Shown: positions 1-10,614, counted from the stretch's first letter. The stretch is DNA of 38,551 bases from Candidatus Heimdallarchaeota archaeon (GCA_023705985.1 BPTO01000009.1:1-38551); one strand, 5' to 3'. The notes: a model not told the origin generated them from the letters alone. Translations and numbers: made by a program.

Positions 1-46
1 ACCACCGAGATCTACACTCTTTCCCTACACGACGCTCTTCCGATCT
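1..46 (+). other. Illumina TruSeq P5/universal adapter sequence (assembly contamination)
   Basis: ACCACCGAGATCTACACTCTTTCCCTACACGACGCTCTTCCGATCT matches the 3' 46 nt of the TruSeq universal adapter as I know it. Confidence 0.98.
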
Positions 47-600
47 GTATTGCGTCTAAAATTGCTCCTGCTTCCTTATCCTTAGTTTATGTTGGTATAT
101 TCAGTGTACTATACTCAATAATTGTAGGTGAAGGTTTAGAAGTTCATTCTCTGGGTATTAGGGTTCCCAAAATTCCCCCAAATGTAATGACAATTTTCAT
201 TATAATGCTGGCTATCATGATACCTGTTATGTTCATATCTGAATATCTTCATGCAAAAGTAGATGGAATTCTCACTGGTATAGACCATATAATCGCATTA
301 ATTTCAAACACGCTTTCATTCAGTCGATTAATGGCTTTATTACTCGTTCATGCAATTCTAAGTGGTTTACCCTTTCGAATAATAGATGGGTTAGAACCAT
401 TAAGCGTTTTATGGTGGGTATCAGTTTTATTGATGTCGTTGATTATTGTTCCACTTGAAGGTCTCTTAAGTTTCTTGAATTCTCTGAGACTTACATGGGT
501 TGAATTCTTTAGCAAATTCTATGTTGGAGATGGTTTAAAATATAAACCTATAACTGAAAAAACGAACTTTATTCACTTTGTTTCATCTAGAGGGTTGTAG
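47..600 (+). CDS. V/A-type ATPase subunit I (a), C-terminal fragment, 5' truncated
   Basis: Frame is open upstream of the listed ORF start (187) to the adapter junction; motifs ISNTLSFSRLMALLLVHA and LEGLLSFLNSLRLTWVEFFSKFYVGDGLKYKP are typical of the subunit a/I C-terminus. Confidence 0.93.
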
Positions 601-602
601 AA

Positions 603-1595
603 ATGTTATCTTTAGGCGATATTAGTTATTTGATTGGCAGGGCTCACGGAATTATAGGGAATGTGTTATCAAAATCTCAATTGAGCCTGCTATTAGCATC
701 TTCTGATCTAAAAGAACTTCGAGCAGCTTTCACACAAACAATGTATGATGAAGTTATTAAAGATTTAAACTTAGAAACGCAAATGCCTGAAATTGCTCGT
801 CGCTTTAAGAATACTTTTTCAGATCTTTTAATGTCGTTTTACAAACAAACTTCGTTTTCTGCAAAGAAAAAAATAGGTACATTCTTTGAAAGATATAATG
901 CTGAGAACCTTCGTTTTATTTTGCACGGAAAGTTTGTGGGAATGTCTTTTGAAGAAATAACCTCTAGACTTATTCCAGTTGCTGGATATTCCTTAGATTA
1001 CTACGAAAAACTGCTTCCTCTCACCATTGGTGAAATTATAGATAAACAAAATGAGACAAATCTTAAAAATCTTCTTAAGGATGGATACAAGGAATTTGAA
1101 TCAACAGGACGTTTTACTCCAATCGAATCAGCTATTGATCAGTATATTTATGATACTCTAACAAAACTCTCTAAAACTTACTCTACTTATGTAAATCTGA
1201 AAAATATACTCGCTCTTAGTCGTTGCATTGCTTTGGGTATTCCAGCATACAGGTATATTTTACCAAACAAATTCATTGCTAAAGCTCTTAGTTGTAAAAC
1301 TGTTTCAGAAGTTTTAGAAAAATACAATCATGGTTTATACAAAAGTATTTTTTCACCTTATATAGGTAAGGACGATGTTCCTTTACATGACTTAGAATTT
1401 ACAGTTGAAAGATATCAGCTTAAAAAATGGAAAAAAATATTCCGTTATGAAATAACGTTAAAAATTGATGTTCTTATAGCTTTTTTTGAGTTGAAACTTG
1501 CTGAAACGATGGATGTAATACGTATTATTGTTGGAATTAACGCTGGATTTTCAGAAAAAGAAATCCGCGAAAGCTTACTATTTTATAGTTTATAA
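603..1595 (+). CDS. V/A-type ATPase subunit C (AC39/d family)
   Basis: 330 aa all-helical protein directly after subunit I; MLSLGDISYLIGRAHGI N-terminus and family-like pattern. Confidence 0.8.
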   Translation: MLSLGDISYLIGRAHGIIGNVLSKSQLSLLLASSDLKELRAAFTQTMYDEVIKDLNLETQMPEIARRFKNTFSDLLMSFYKQTSFSAKKKIGTFFERYNAENLRFILHGKFVGMSFEEITSRLIPVAGYSLDYYEKLLPLTIGEIIDKQNETNLKNLLKDGYKEFESTGRFTPIESAIDQYIYDTLTKLSKTYSTYVNLKNILALSRCIALGIPAYRYILPNKFIAKALSCKTVSEVLEKYNHGLYKSIFSPYIGKDDVPLHDLEFTVERYQLKKWKKIFRYEITLKIDVLIAFFELKLAETMDVIRIIVGINAGFSEKEIRESLLFYSL

Positions 1596-1658
1596 ATGTA
1601 AAAAATAAATTTCCTTTATTCATTTAAAGTTAAAACAAAAATAATAAGAAATATAGAT

Positions 1659-2045
1659 TTAATCTGAAAGAATCTCTATAATATCTGGTACATAACGTCT
1701 CATAACTTGTAATGCTAGACCAGTATTTGTTAAATCAACGGAGGCTCCGATAAGAATATATTTATCTGCATTTGATAGGATGGTAAAACCTTTTTCTCCT
1801 CTAACTAGCACTAGTTCAATTCCACCATGTTTTAGTTGTTCAGCTACCATCTTTCCTGTGCTATTCATAGCTGAAGCTAATGCTGACATTAAATCTGGGT
1901 CGACCTTACCTTTTTCGGAAAAAAAAGCTATCTTTAATCCTTCAGTATTAACAACGGCTAAAGCTTCTAAATCGCAACCAAGAGAAATTTGTTTGAGTAT
2001 TCGAACTAGTTGGTGTTTCTGTTCTGGTTTTAAATCAATTGACAT
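1659..2045 (-). CDS. Roadblock/LC7 domain protein
   Basis: 128 aa; LEALAVVNTEGLKIAFFSE...MSALASAMNSTGKMVAEQLKHGGIELVLVRGEKGFTILSNADKYILI pattern. Confidence 0.85.
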   Translation of the reverse strand: MSIDLKPEQKHQLVRILKQISLGCDLEALAVVNTEGLKIAFFSEKGKVDPDLMSALASAMNSTGKMVAEQLKHGGIELVLVRGEKGFTILSNADKYILIGASVDLTNTGLALQVMRRYVPDIIEILSD

Positions 2046-2172
2046 TTTTCCTTCTTCATAATATCCATTGTTTTTCTATTAAAATCCTTTGTTTGTGCAT
2101 AAGCTTGACTAATGGATTTTTTAAAAAAGAAAGAAGGATGTTTCTGCTTTTGTAGGTTTTTGGAAGAAGAAG

Positions 2173-3609
2173 TTAATAGGTTTTGGATATATATGCAACT
2201 TCTTTAGCTTCATTTCCACATATGGAACAATTACCAAACATCTTTTCCTCTTCACCATATTTTGTTCCTAAAATATTTGCTTTGAATTTTTCCTTTATAT
2301 GGTCAGAACAAGAAACATCTGTACACCAGTTCGTTCGGATATAACCAGCTTTCTCTAGAGTTAGTTGCGCTTCAAGTTCTTCATATGTTAATACATCTGT
2401 AATCGAATTTTCCAAAAAATTCTTAGCTCTAGTCTTTAGTTCATCAGTTATTTTTTCTAGTAATTCATTAATTGTTCTATTTATGTTGTCTTTTTTTACG
2501 GATATTTTCTCTTTTGTATCTCTGCGAACAACGACCACTGATTCCTTTTCTACGTCTTTAGGGCCTATTTCAATGCGCAGGGGGACACCTAGTAGCTCAT
2601 ATTCGTTGAATTTCCAACCGCTGGTTTTATCTTTATCATCGTATAGAACTCTGTATCCTGCTTTTTTTACAGTTTCTAAAACTTCTTTACATTCGTTTAC
2701 AACTTTTTCTTCCTTTCCTTTGAACAAAATAGGAACAATTACAGCTTGCATTGGTGCGAGAAAGGGAGGAATAATCAATCCTCTACTATCACCATGTACA
2801 CCTATTACAGCTGCAATAACTCTAGTAGATAAACCATAACAGGTTTGATATGCGTAATCATGACTACCATCAGCTTTTTGGAAGCGAATTTCAAAGACTT
2901 TACTAAATCCTTGGTCAAGATTGTGAGTAGTACCAATTTGCAAACTTTTGCCATCTGGGAGAGGGCAATCATATGCAACACTATATAGAGCACCAGGAAA
3001 AGTGTCATGTTTAGGACGTTTGACAATTATATAAGGCAAGCAACACTCATCGAAGAATGAACCATATATCCACATTGATTGCTTAACTTGCTCTTCTGCT
3101 TCTTCTGCGGATGAATGACATGTATGCGCCTCTGTCCATTGAAATTCTCTATCTCTGAGTAAAGGTTTAGTGTCTTTTGTATCTATGCGTATGATATTAC
3201 ACCATTGGTTTACTTTCAGAGGCATATCAGTATATGCTCTAATCCATTGGGCGTACATATGATACATGATTGTTTCTGATGTTGGTCGTAAAGCATAGAT
3301 CTCTTCTAAATCTCTTTCACCAACTTTTGTTACCCAACCGACTTCGGGAACAAATCCCTCAAAGTGCGTACTTTCAAGTGTTAAGAATTTTTCAGGAATT
3401 AATAGAGGAAAGTACATGTTTTTGTGTCCCGTTTTTTTGAATTTTCCATCAAGGACGTTTTTCATCCTATCCCATATCTCGTAACCATTCGCCATAAGAA
3501 CGTTCGCACCTTTAACTTCTGTTCGTGTGTCAACAATCTGTGCGCGACGAACAATATCTAGATACCAAGCCATAAAATTCTCTTCTTTGTTTTTAGAAAA
3601 TACTGACAT
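2173..3609 (-). CDS. proS: Prolyl-tRNA synthetase, archaeal/eukaryotic type
   Basis: Class II motifs (LRPTSETIMYHMYAQWIRAYTDMPLKVNQWCNIIR), LLRDREFQWTEAHT, C-terminal Cys cluster and terminal Tyr. Confidence 0.96.
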   Translation of the reverse strand: MSVFSKNKEENFMAWYLDIVRRAQIVDTRTEVKGANVLMANGYEIWDRMKNVLDGKFKKTGHKNMYFPLLIPEKFLTLESTHFEGFVPEVGWVTKVGERDLEEIYALRPTSETIMYHMYAQWIRAYTDMPLKVNQWCNIIRIDTKDTKPLLRDREFQWTEAHTCHSSAEEAEEQVKQSMWIYGSFFDECCLPYIIVKRPKHDTFPGALYSVAYDCPLPDGKSLQIGTTHNLDQGFSKVFEIRFQKADGSHDYAYQTCYGLSTRVIAAVIGVHGDSRGLIIPPFLAPMQAVIVPILFKGKEEKVVNECKEVLETVKKAGYRVLYDDKDKTSGWKFNEYELLGVPLRIEIGPKDVEKESVVVVRRDTKEKISVKKDNINRTINELLEKITDELKTRAKNFLENSITDVLTYEELEAQLTLEKAGYIRTNWCTDVSCSDHIKEKFKANILGTKYGEEEKMFGNCSICGNEAKEVAYISKTY

Positions 3610-3894
3610 CTAATTTCACCTTTTTTAGTATTGTATAATTCAAAAGTTTTGAGTTTTTGGTGCAGATATTCCTTCTCTCACGTAAAGAACAGTCAATTAC
3701 AAGTATTTGTCGGAACATAGTCACCTTTCATTGTCCTCAAATCTTCTTCCTAGGAAGCATATAAAAATTCTTTGTTACTCTTGATTTTGAAATATCAAGC
3801 GTTTATCTATGAGTTTTCTAATCTAGTTTTGAAAAGTTCAGTAAGATGTATTTTTGAGAATAACACTTATTTGTTCATCTATTTAGAACAAAGT

Positions 3895-5121
3895 ATGAAA
3901 CTATTATTTATCATACTAGATGGTGTAGGTGATCGTCCTTCGTTAGAACTTGATGGGAAAACACCCTTAGAATATGCTAATACCCCTAATTTGGATGTTC
4001 TAGCCAAGCAAGGTTTAACTGGCATTATGGATGTTATATCACCTGGTGTTACACCTGGGAGTGATACAGCTCATTTAGCACTTTTTGGTGTGGACCCTTT
4101 CAAATACTATACAGGTAGAGGACCTTTTGAAGCCGCTGGTGTTGGTTTACAAATTAAAGAAGGTGATGTAGCTTTCAGAGTTAATTTTGCTACTCTAGAA
4201 AATGGTATTATTACTGATCGACGAGCTGGAAGGATAAAAGAACGTACATATGACCTTGTTGAATCACTAAAGGGTATGGAGTTTGAGGGCGTCGAAGTTA
4301 TCGTAGCTGATGGTACTGAACATAGGGCTGCAACAATTTTAAGAGGTGAGGGATTATCAGACAAAGTTAAAGGGAACGATCCTAAGATCGAAGGAAAGGA
4401 ACCTTATGCGTTTAAGGCATTAGATAATAGTCCAGAAGGTCAAAAAACAGTTAGAGTCTTAAACGCTTTTACAAATAAAGCACACGATATCTTGCAACAA
4501 TCTGAAATTAACAAAGAGCGAGAAGAAAAAGGGTTGGTACCTGCTAATTATTTATTAATTAGAGGCGCAGGAAAGGTTCCTAAGTTACCGAATTTCGAAA
4601 AAGAATATGGATTAAAGACAGTATGTGTTGCAGGTGGTGGATTATACAAAGGCGTTGCTCGAATGTTAGGAATGGATATTATTGAAAAACATGAACTAAC
4701 TGGTGGTGTTGACACTAACCTTCAAATAAAGTTTGAAACCGCTTATGAAATGCTAAAAAACTATAGTTTTGTTTTTACACATGTAAAAGGTACAGATAAT
4801 TTAGGTCATGATGGTGATGCAAAGGGAAAGGCTGAATTTATTGAAAAGATAGACAAAGAGTTATCCCGTTTCCTACCTGAAAATTATAAAGATAAACTAG
4901 TTATCGCAGTTTGTGGTGACCATAGCACTCCTTGTAGTTTTAAAGACCATTCAGCTGATCCCGTGCCTGTTATGATTACTTCCTCTGATTGTCTCAAAGA
5001 TGAGGTGCAAAGCTTCGGTGAAAGAGCTTGTTATAAGGGTGGATTGGGGAGAATTCTAGGAAAAAACCTAATGGGTATCCTACTTAATGAACTTCGCTTA
5101 GTTGAAAAGTTTGGAGCTTAG
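3895..5121 (+). CDS. apgM: 2,3-bisphosphoglycerate-independent phosphoglycerate mutase, archaeal type (ApgM)
   Basis: MKLLFIILDGVGDRPSLELDGKTPLEYANTPNLD start, GSDTAHLALFG, HVKGTDNLGHDGD, CGDHSTPCSFKDHSADPVP. In-frame ATG at 3895 preferred over the listed 3772 (TTG) start. Confidence 0.95.
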   Translation: MKLLFIILDGVGDRPSLELDGKTPLEYANTPNLDVLAKQGLTGIMDVISPGVTPGSDTAHLALFGVDPFKYYTGRGPFEAAGVGLQIKEGDVAFRVNFATLENGIITDRRAGRIKERTYDLVESLKGMEFEGVEVIVADGTEHRAATILRGEGLSDKVKGNDPKIEGKEPYAFKALDNSPEGQKTVRVLNAFTNKAHDILQQSEINKEREEKGLVPANYLLIRGAGKVPKLPNFEKEYGLKTVCVAGGGLYKGVARMLGMDIIEKHELTGGVDTNLQIKFETAYEMLKNYSFVFTHVKGTDNLGHDGDAKGKAEFIEKIDKELSRFLPENYKDKLVIAVCGDHSTPCSFKDHSADPVPVMITSSDCLKDEVQSFGERACYKGGLGRILGKNLMGILLNELRLVEKFGA

Positions 5122-5142
5122 CTGTAATACTCAACAAAATAG

Positions 5143-6138
5143 GTGCAATTTATGCAAAATGAAAACAAAAGTATCAAAGAAAATAAAAAAGGTTTGTTTC
5201 CTTATCTTTTGTTATTCATAGCTATAATAGCTGTTTCTTTCGCTGCACCTATTGTTTCAGTACTTCAGTCATCTGAATTTGGGTATAATGTACCATCTGA
5301 AGTTATAGCAATGTACAGAACATTGTTTGCTGGGGCTATAGCCTTGATATTTGCACTATCTAGAGGAGAAATAAAATGGATTGTTGAACCTACCACAGTT
5401 AAAAGATTACATTGGATAATAATGTCAGGAATATTATTAGCAATACACTTCGCGACATGGTTTTTATCATTAGAATATGTTTCTGTTGCCATTTCAACAA
5501 CTCTAGTGGATACAGTTCCTATTTTTATGGCAATCTTTGGTTTTGTTTTCTTTAAAGAAAAAATCAATAAGTTTGGTATTATAGGGATTATTTTCGCATT
5601 TATTGGAGGTGTATTATTGGCTTTTGCAATAACAGACGATATATCACAAGCTAATCCGGTATTGGGAATATTTTTTGCTCTTATTGGAGCGTTAACTGTA
5701 ACCTTCTATTTTCTAATCGGTAAGAAAATCCTTCAAGATTCTCCTCTATGGCCATATTTTGGTTTGGTTAATTTAATTTCTGGTATAAGTTTACTTATTT
5801 ACAATTTAATAAGAGGTTATGATTTATTCGAATATACAGCTATTGCTTTTGTTTTCATTCTGTTAATGGCTATTGGTCCTTCTTTAATCGGACACGCAAC
5901 TTATAATTATTCTCTTAGACGATTACCTGCTTATTTTGTTGGAACGGTAATAGTAGCGGAACCTGTAGGAGCTACGATTTTGGGAATAGTAATTCTAAGT
6001 GAGATTCCTAGACCCATTACTGTTCTTTATATGTTTATCATCTTACTAGGAATTGCGATTGCGTCTATTTCCCAAACAACTTCGAGTTTTAAGAAAATAA
6101 AACTGGAAGACAAGAAAGTAACTATCAATAAAAAGTAA
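5143..6138 (+). CDS. DMT superfamily (EamA) transporter
   Basis: 10-TM pattern; SLEYVSVAISTTLVDTVPIFMAIFGFVFFKEKI and AEPVGATILGIVILSEIP EamA signatures. Confidence 0.88.
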   Translation: MQFMQNENKSIKENKKGLFPYLLLFIAIIAVSFAAPIVSVLQSSEFGYNVPSEVIAMYRTLFAGAIALIFALSRGEIKWIVEPTTVKRLHWIIMSGILLAIHFATWFLSLEYVSVAISTTLVDTVPIFMAIFGFVFFKEKINKFGIIGIIFAFIGGVLLAFAITDDISQANPVLGIFFALIGALTVTFYFLIGKKILQDSPLWPYFGLVNLISGISLLIYNLIRGYDLFEYTAIAFVFILLMAIGPSLIGHATYNYSLRRLPAYFVGTVIVAEPVGATILGIVILSEIPRPITVLYMFIILLGIAIASISQTTSSFKKIKLEDKKVTINKK

Positions 6139-6164
6139 ATAGAAGCTACTATTGTTCGGTATTT

Positions 6165-7373
6165 CTACTTTATTCTATTTTCATTTAATAAAACTTCAAG
6201 TTTATTCATAGCTTCTTCTATCTTTTCTAGAGTTGGTAAGTACACCATTCTAAATCCATTTTCTCCAAAAGGTCCAAATCCTGATCCAAAAACTGTTAGT
6301 ACATGTTTTTTCCTTAAGAAATCGAAAACAAATTCTCTATCACTTTTCCAAGTAAATTGCTCTAAATCTAGAACTGGGAATATATAGAAAGCAGCTTCTG
6401 GTCTGTAGACGGAGATTCCTTCCATATTTTTCAGTCGATTATACATTAAATCTCTGCGTTCTTTGAGTGTTTTTATTGTTTCAGGCAAATATGTATTTTG
6501 ATCTGCTTTTAGTGCCTCTGTCCCAGCTTTCTGTAAAGGTGTTGAAGCACACAAACGCAATCGAGTTAATTTGTTCAATCCATTCCATGGTTCTGCGATT
6601 TTGTTATCGGGATCTTGAAGATAAGCATATCCAAGACGCCAACCTGGAGCCAAGAAAACTTTACTGAAACCATTGTAGGTTATTACAGGGACATCTTTTG
6701 CAATGGTAGCCGTTGCAGTGTGTTTCAATCCTTCATCTAATAACAATTCATCATAAGTTTCATCAGATATTATACAAGCATCATATTCACCAACAATGTC
6801 TATTATCTCTTTGATTACTTTTTCCGGATAAACAGAACCTGTGGGGTTGTTTGGAGTGTTTATAAAGACCATTTTTGTTTTCTCATTCATTAACGATCTT
6901 ATATGGTCGGAATCAGGATAGAAACAGTCATCTACAACAGTTTTGTAATATTGAGAATCCACATCAAAGATTGTTGCGTTTCCTGAATAGCTTGGGTAAT
7001 GAATTCCTGGGATTAATACTCGATCACCAGGATTAGTGAAAGCCATGAAGGTCATTTGTATTCCTTCAGAAACTCCAGCTGTCACTACTACATTATCAGC
7101 AGTAACTCCGACTTTATGCTTGCGATTTTCATAAGATGCTATTGCTTCTCGAAATTCTAGTATACCTTGAGAATCAGAATAGAAATTATAATTTTCATCT
7201 TCAGCATATTTGAGAGGTTCTGTAAGCAATTTTGGGGTCTTAAAATGATATTTTATCGGGTCACCTATATTTAACTTGATTAACTTGTGACCTTGCGCTT
7301 CAACTTCTGCAGCAACTGTAAGAACATCTCTGATTGCATATTGGAAATTTGCGGTACGATTTGAAATTTTCAT
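6165..7373 (-). CDS. Class I/II PLP aminotransferase (alanine/aspartate aminotransferase-like)
   Basis: KLNIGDPIKYHF, NTPNNPTGSVYP, SDETYDELL, YNGFSKVFLAPGWRLGY (PLP Lys); internal ATG at 7373 (MKISNRTANF) is a likelier start than 7412. Confidence 0.92.
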   Translation of the reverse strand: MKISNRTANFQYAIRDVLTVAAEVEAQGHKLIKLNIGDPIKYHFKTPKLLTEPLKYAEDENYNFYSDSQGILEFREAIASYENRKHKVGVTADNVVVTAGVSEGIQMTFMAFTNPGDRVLIPGIHYPSYSGNATIFDVDSQYYKTVVDDCFYPDSDHIRSLMNEKTKMVFINTPNNPTGSVYPEKVIKEIIDIVGEYDACIISDETYDELLLDEGLKHTATATIAKDVPVITYNGFSKVFLAPGWRLGYAYLQDPDNKIAEPWNGLNKLTRLRLCASTPLQKAGTEALKADQNTYLPETIKTLKERRDLMYNRLKNMEGISVYRPEAAFYIFPVLDLEQFTWKSDREFVFDFLRKKHVLTVFGSGFGPFGENGFRMVYLPTLEKIEEAMNKLEVLLNENRIK

Positions 7374-7534
7374 AGTAATAATCTCTTTGATTTCTATATT
7401 AACATATAACACACTAAAATAAAACTAATGGTGTGACATTATTTGAGTTCTCCAGATTCTTCGATAAAATCATCATTATTCTGTAGATATTACATTAATA
7501 CATAAATTAGCTTAGCTTTCCAGATACAATAAAG

Positions 7535-8953
7535 GTGAGCCCTCTGCCAGTAGTGACTAGTTGTAGTTCTTGTGTAAGTCCTGCTCATTATTACTGTAAA
7601 TCGTGTAAGCGTAAATTGTGTCTTAAACATGTAGTAATAACTAATACAGTTTATCATTGTGACGAATGTGATAAGGATGTTTTCGAATCTACCTGTTCAA
7701 CTTGTAAGAGTGAAACTATTTATGCAAAAAATGAAACTGTGTATAGATGTGACTGGTGTAAATCTTCAGATGTTGTTGATGGATTACTATATCACCAAGA
7801 AATGCCACATTTGATATTCACAGCTATTGATAAACTTAATAAAAAAATGGCTCATGTTTGGGGGTTAACTCAGCGTTATCATGATTTAGTAGAAACCACT
7901 TTTAAAGTGAGACAATCGAAAATAATGCTGTTTCCCCACATAGAAAATAATTTAGTTCTCTTAGATGGTAAAATATCAATATTCATTGATAATATTATAA
8001 AGTTTGAAAATAACACTTTTTCAATGCTTGATGAAAGACTTCATACAATTGGCTTCTTAAGACACTCAAATTTAGACAACTTGGAAAGAGCAGAAGAAAT
8101 TCTATCATTACTTGAAGGAAGATACATTTTACTGGAAAGGATTCTCGAGACTAACTCGAATGAGATGGAGGACGATTTCTATTCTTTGAATCAAAAAATA
8201 GCGTATGTTAAATATCAATTTAATTTACTAGAGAAAATACAATCCTATTTACCTGAAGTTGAAGGAGAACAGATGATTTCTATTATTCCTAGATTGTGGA
8301 TAAGGAAAAATGGAAATCTTCCTAAAAAGTACTTAGTGGTTCTAACAAATAAGAGTATATATCTTGTTCGTGAAAAAGGATTAATAGATGTAAGATTAAA
8401 ATTAAGAGAAACTATAAGTCTCTTATACTTGGTTAGCAAGAAATATTCCTATAAACTATTCATCGGGAAGACTTTAAGGATAAAAACAAGTAACGATTCT
8501 TATCTTTTATTTGGTAGCAATGAAAGCTTATACCAATTTCAATTCTATTTCAAAATAATAGACGAATATGTTGAGTATGCTATTAAGAAAACTTCTATAA
8601 TTGAAGACATACAACAGCGATCTTTAACTATTAATGAATTGAAAAACAATATACAAAAACATATAATAATTCTCAAGAAAAAAGTTTTGAACAAACGTGA
8701 GATTAAAAGGGAATACTACTGGCGAGAAGGGTTAGATTTCACCTTGGATAAACTTTTAGATAAGCTCTTTGCAGTCGAAAGGAAAATGCAAACATATCGT
8801 GATTCAATAAAATCTGGGTATCCAAGTACTAAAGGTTACGATGGATTGATGAACAAATTAAAACGAGAGTACAATAAGGTTAAAACCAATATTGAAGAAG
8901 TTAGGGCAAAAGCTGATAAATTCGATACTCGTTATGAAGAGGATTGGTATTAA
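7535..8953 (+). CDS. B-box-like zinc finger + zinc ribbon + helical region + PH/GRAM-like domain protein
   Basis: GTG start. CSSCVSPAHYYCKSCKRKLCLKH matches B-box spacing; CDEC...CSTC...CDWC further zinc sites; PKKYLVVLTNKSIYLVREKG...LRIKTSNDSYLLFGS resembles PH/GRAM strands. Confidence 0.6.
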   Translation: MSPLPVVTSCSSCVSPAHYYCKSCKRKLCLKHVVITNTVYHCDECDKDVFESTCSTCKSETIYAKNETVYRCDWCKSSDVVDGLLYHQEMPHLIFTAIDKLNKKMAHVWGLTQRYHDLVETTFKVRQSKIMLFPHIENNLVLLDGKISIFIDNIIKFENNTFSMLDERLHTIGFLRHSNLDNLERAEEILSLLEGRYILLERILETNSNEMEDDFYSLNQKIAYVKYQFNLLEKIQSYLPEVEGEQMISIIPRLWIRKNGNLPKKYLVVLTNKSIYLVREKGLIDVRLKLRETISLLYLVSKKYSYKLFIGKTLRIKTSNDSYLLFGSNESLYQFQFYFKIIDEYVEYAIKKTSIIEDIQQRSLTINELKNNIQKHIIILKKKVLNKREIKREYYWREGLDFTLDKLLDKLFAVERKMQTYRDSIKSGYPSTKGYDGLMNKLKREYNKVKTNIEEVRAKADKFDTRYEEDWY

Positions 8954-8998
8954 GTAAATTGAATGAATAAAAAATGTAAAATAATCTAGTTATATTTC

Positions 8999-9382
8999 TT
9001 ATTGTTCCCAGACTCTTAAGTACTTTGGCATTTCTTCAAATTTTATGATGGGAAGTGTAAACCATTTAGGATCTGTTGCATCATCAGAAAATTCTAGTTT
9101 TTCAGATGGTGAAGTTTGATACCTAAGAAACGCATTAGTAGGTTTTTCAGTTTCTTCTACCCAGACAACAAAAGGTAGAGCATTAAGTTCGTAATAACCT
9201 AAAGTTGTATTTATTAGAAAGTAAATTGACCTATCACCATCACCATAGTACCCCAGGTAACCACCCGATCTTTCTCCTGGTCGGGCAGTAGAAATAAGTA
9301 ATTTAACCAAATCTATCAAGGATCCTAGCTTCATTGAAGCGGGGGATTGCATTGGACGTTCTTCTTTATTCATTTTAATCAC
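8999..9382 (-). CDS. Hypothetical protein (127 aa)
   Basis: Intact intergenic ORF, same strand as the downstream-listed ATPase K; no recognised motif. Confidence 0.5.
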   Translation of the reverse strand: MIKMNKEERPMQSPASMKLGSLIDLVKLLISTARPGERSGGYLGYYGDGDRSIYFLINTTLGYYELNALPFVVWVEETEKPTNAFLRYQTSPSEKLEFSDDATDPKWFTLPIIKFEEMPKYLRVWEQ

Positions 9383-9416
9383 TTAAACAAAAAGAAAGAG
9401 ATTTTAAGTTACTCAT

Positions 9417-9755
<339 letters not shown>

Positions 9756-9944
9756 TCATTTTTCACCTAGTTTTACATGATTTTAAAATCAAGGTTATAA
9801 TAGTTTTTCCGTTTATACGTTTTGGATATTTCTTGTTTGAATGAATTTAGGAATAGTAACATTATTAGTTTAGCAATAAAAGGAGAGGAATGATATAATA
9901 AAAAATCAGATTCATTACGAAAAGATAATTATATTAAGCACCAA

Positions 9945-9954
9945 AGCTTAAATA
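9945..9954 (+). promoter_or_regulatory. Candidate archaeal TATA box upstream of the ESCRT-III arm
   Basis: AGCTTAAATA about 35 nt upstream of the proposed TTG start at 9989; GGTGA Shine-Dalgarno at 9977-9981. Confidence 0.4.
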
Positions 9955-9988
9955 GAATAAATCAACAAATATTCACGGTGAATCGAAA

Positions 9989-10600
9989 TTGTTCCGAAAT
10001 TTTATGGGTTGGCTTCTAGGTACATCAAAGTCAGGTAGAGACCACATTGTTAACCTTCGTTTAACTGTTAGAAGGTTAGAAAGAGCGCAAAGAAAACTAG
10101 AGCGTGATGAATCCAAGATGCAACTAAAAATGAAACAATCTATTCAGAGGGGAGACATAGAAGGAGCACGTTTGTTTGCAACAGACATCGTTCGTAGTAG
10201 GAAATGGGAGTTAGGATATCAAAAATTAGTTTCGAGAATAAATGGTTTGATTTTTAAATTAGAGCGCGCAGATTCAGCTGCTAGTATGGCTGAAGAAATG
10301 CATGGTGTAGCAGATGCTTTGCGTTCAGCAAATGCTCAATTACAAATTCCTGATTTAGACAGAGTTATACAAGATATGGAAGCGTCAATTGATGGAATTG
10401 AAGAGAGTACTGGAACATTAGAGGACGGAATAGACGATTTATTGGTCTCTGACACAGATCCTGTAGAAGTAGATAGATTAATAGAACAAACTGCAGTAGA
10501 ACTGGGTGTATCAACTCAAGCAGGATTACCAACTGTTGGCGTTGTAGAGACTGATGATTTAGAAGCTGAAATCCAAAAATTAAGAAAGAAAGAAGAATAA
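9989..10600 (+). CDS. ESCRT-III Snf7-family protein, Vps2/24/46 (CHMP1-3)-like
   Basis: RRLERAQRKLERDESKMQLKMKQSIQRGDIEGARLFATDIVRSRK...AASMAEEMHGVADALRSANAQL; C-terminal MIM1-like DDLEAEIQKLRKK; TTG start. Confidence 0.9.
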   Translation: MFRNFMGWLLGTSKSGRDHIVNLRLTVRRLERAQRKLERDESKMQLKMKQSIQRGDIEGARLFATDIVRSRKWELGYQKLVSRINGLIFKLERADSAASMAEEMHGVADALRSANAQLQIPDLDRVIQDMEASIDGIEESTGTLEDGIDDLLVSDTDPVEVDRLIEQTAVELGVSTQAGLPTVGVVETDDLEAEIQKLRKKEE

Positions 10601-10614
10601 AAAGGTGAAATGTC

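Noticed and set aside
1780-2061. Antisense ORF over the roadblock gene
   Set aside because: Shadow ORF with low-complexity Ser/Pro composition; the sense frame has a clear domain.
2483-2839. Antisense ORF over proS
   Set aside because: No motif; explained by the proS coding strand.
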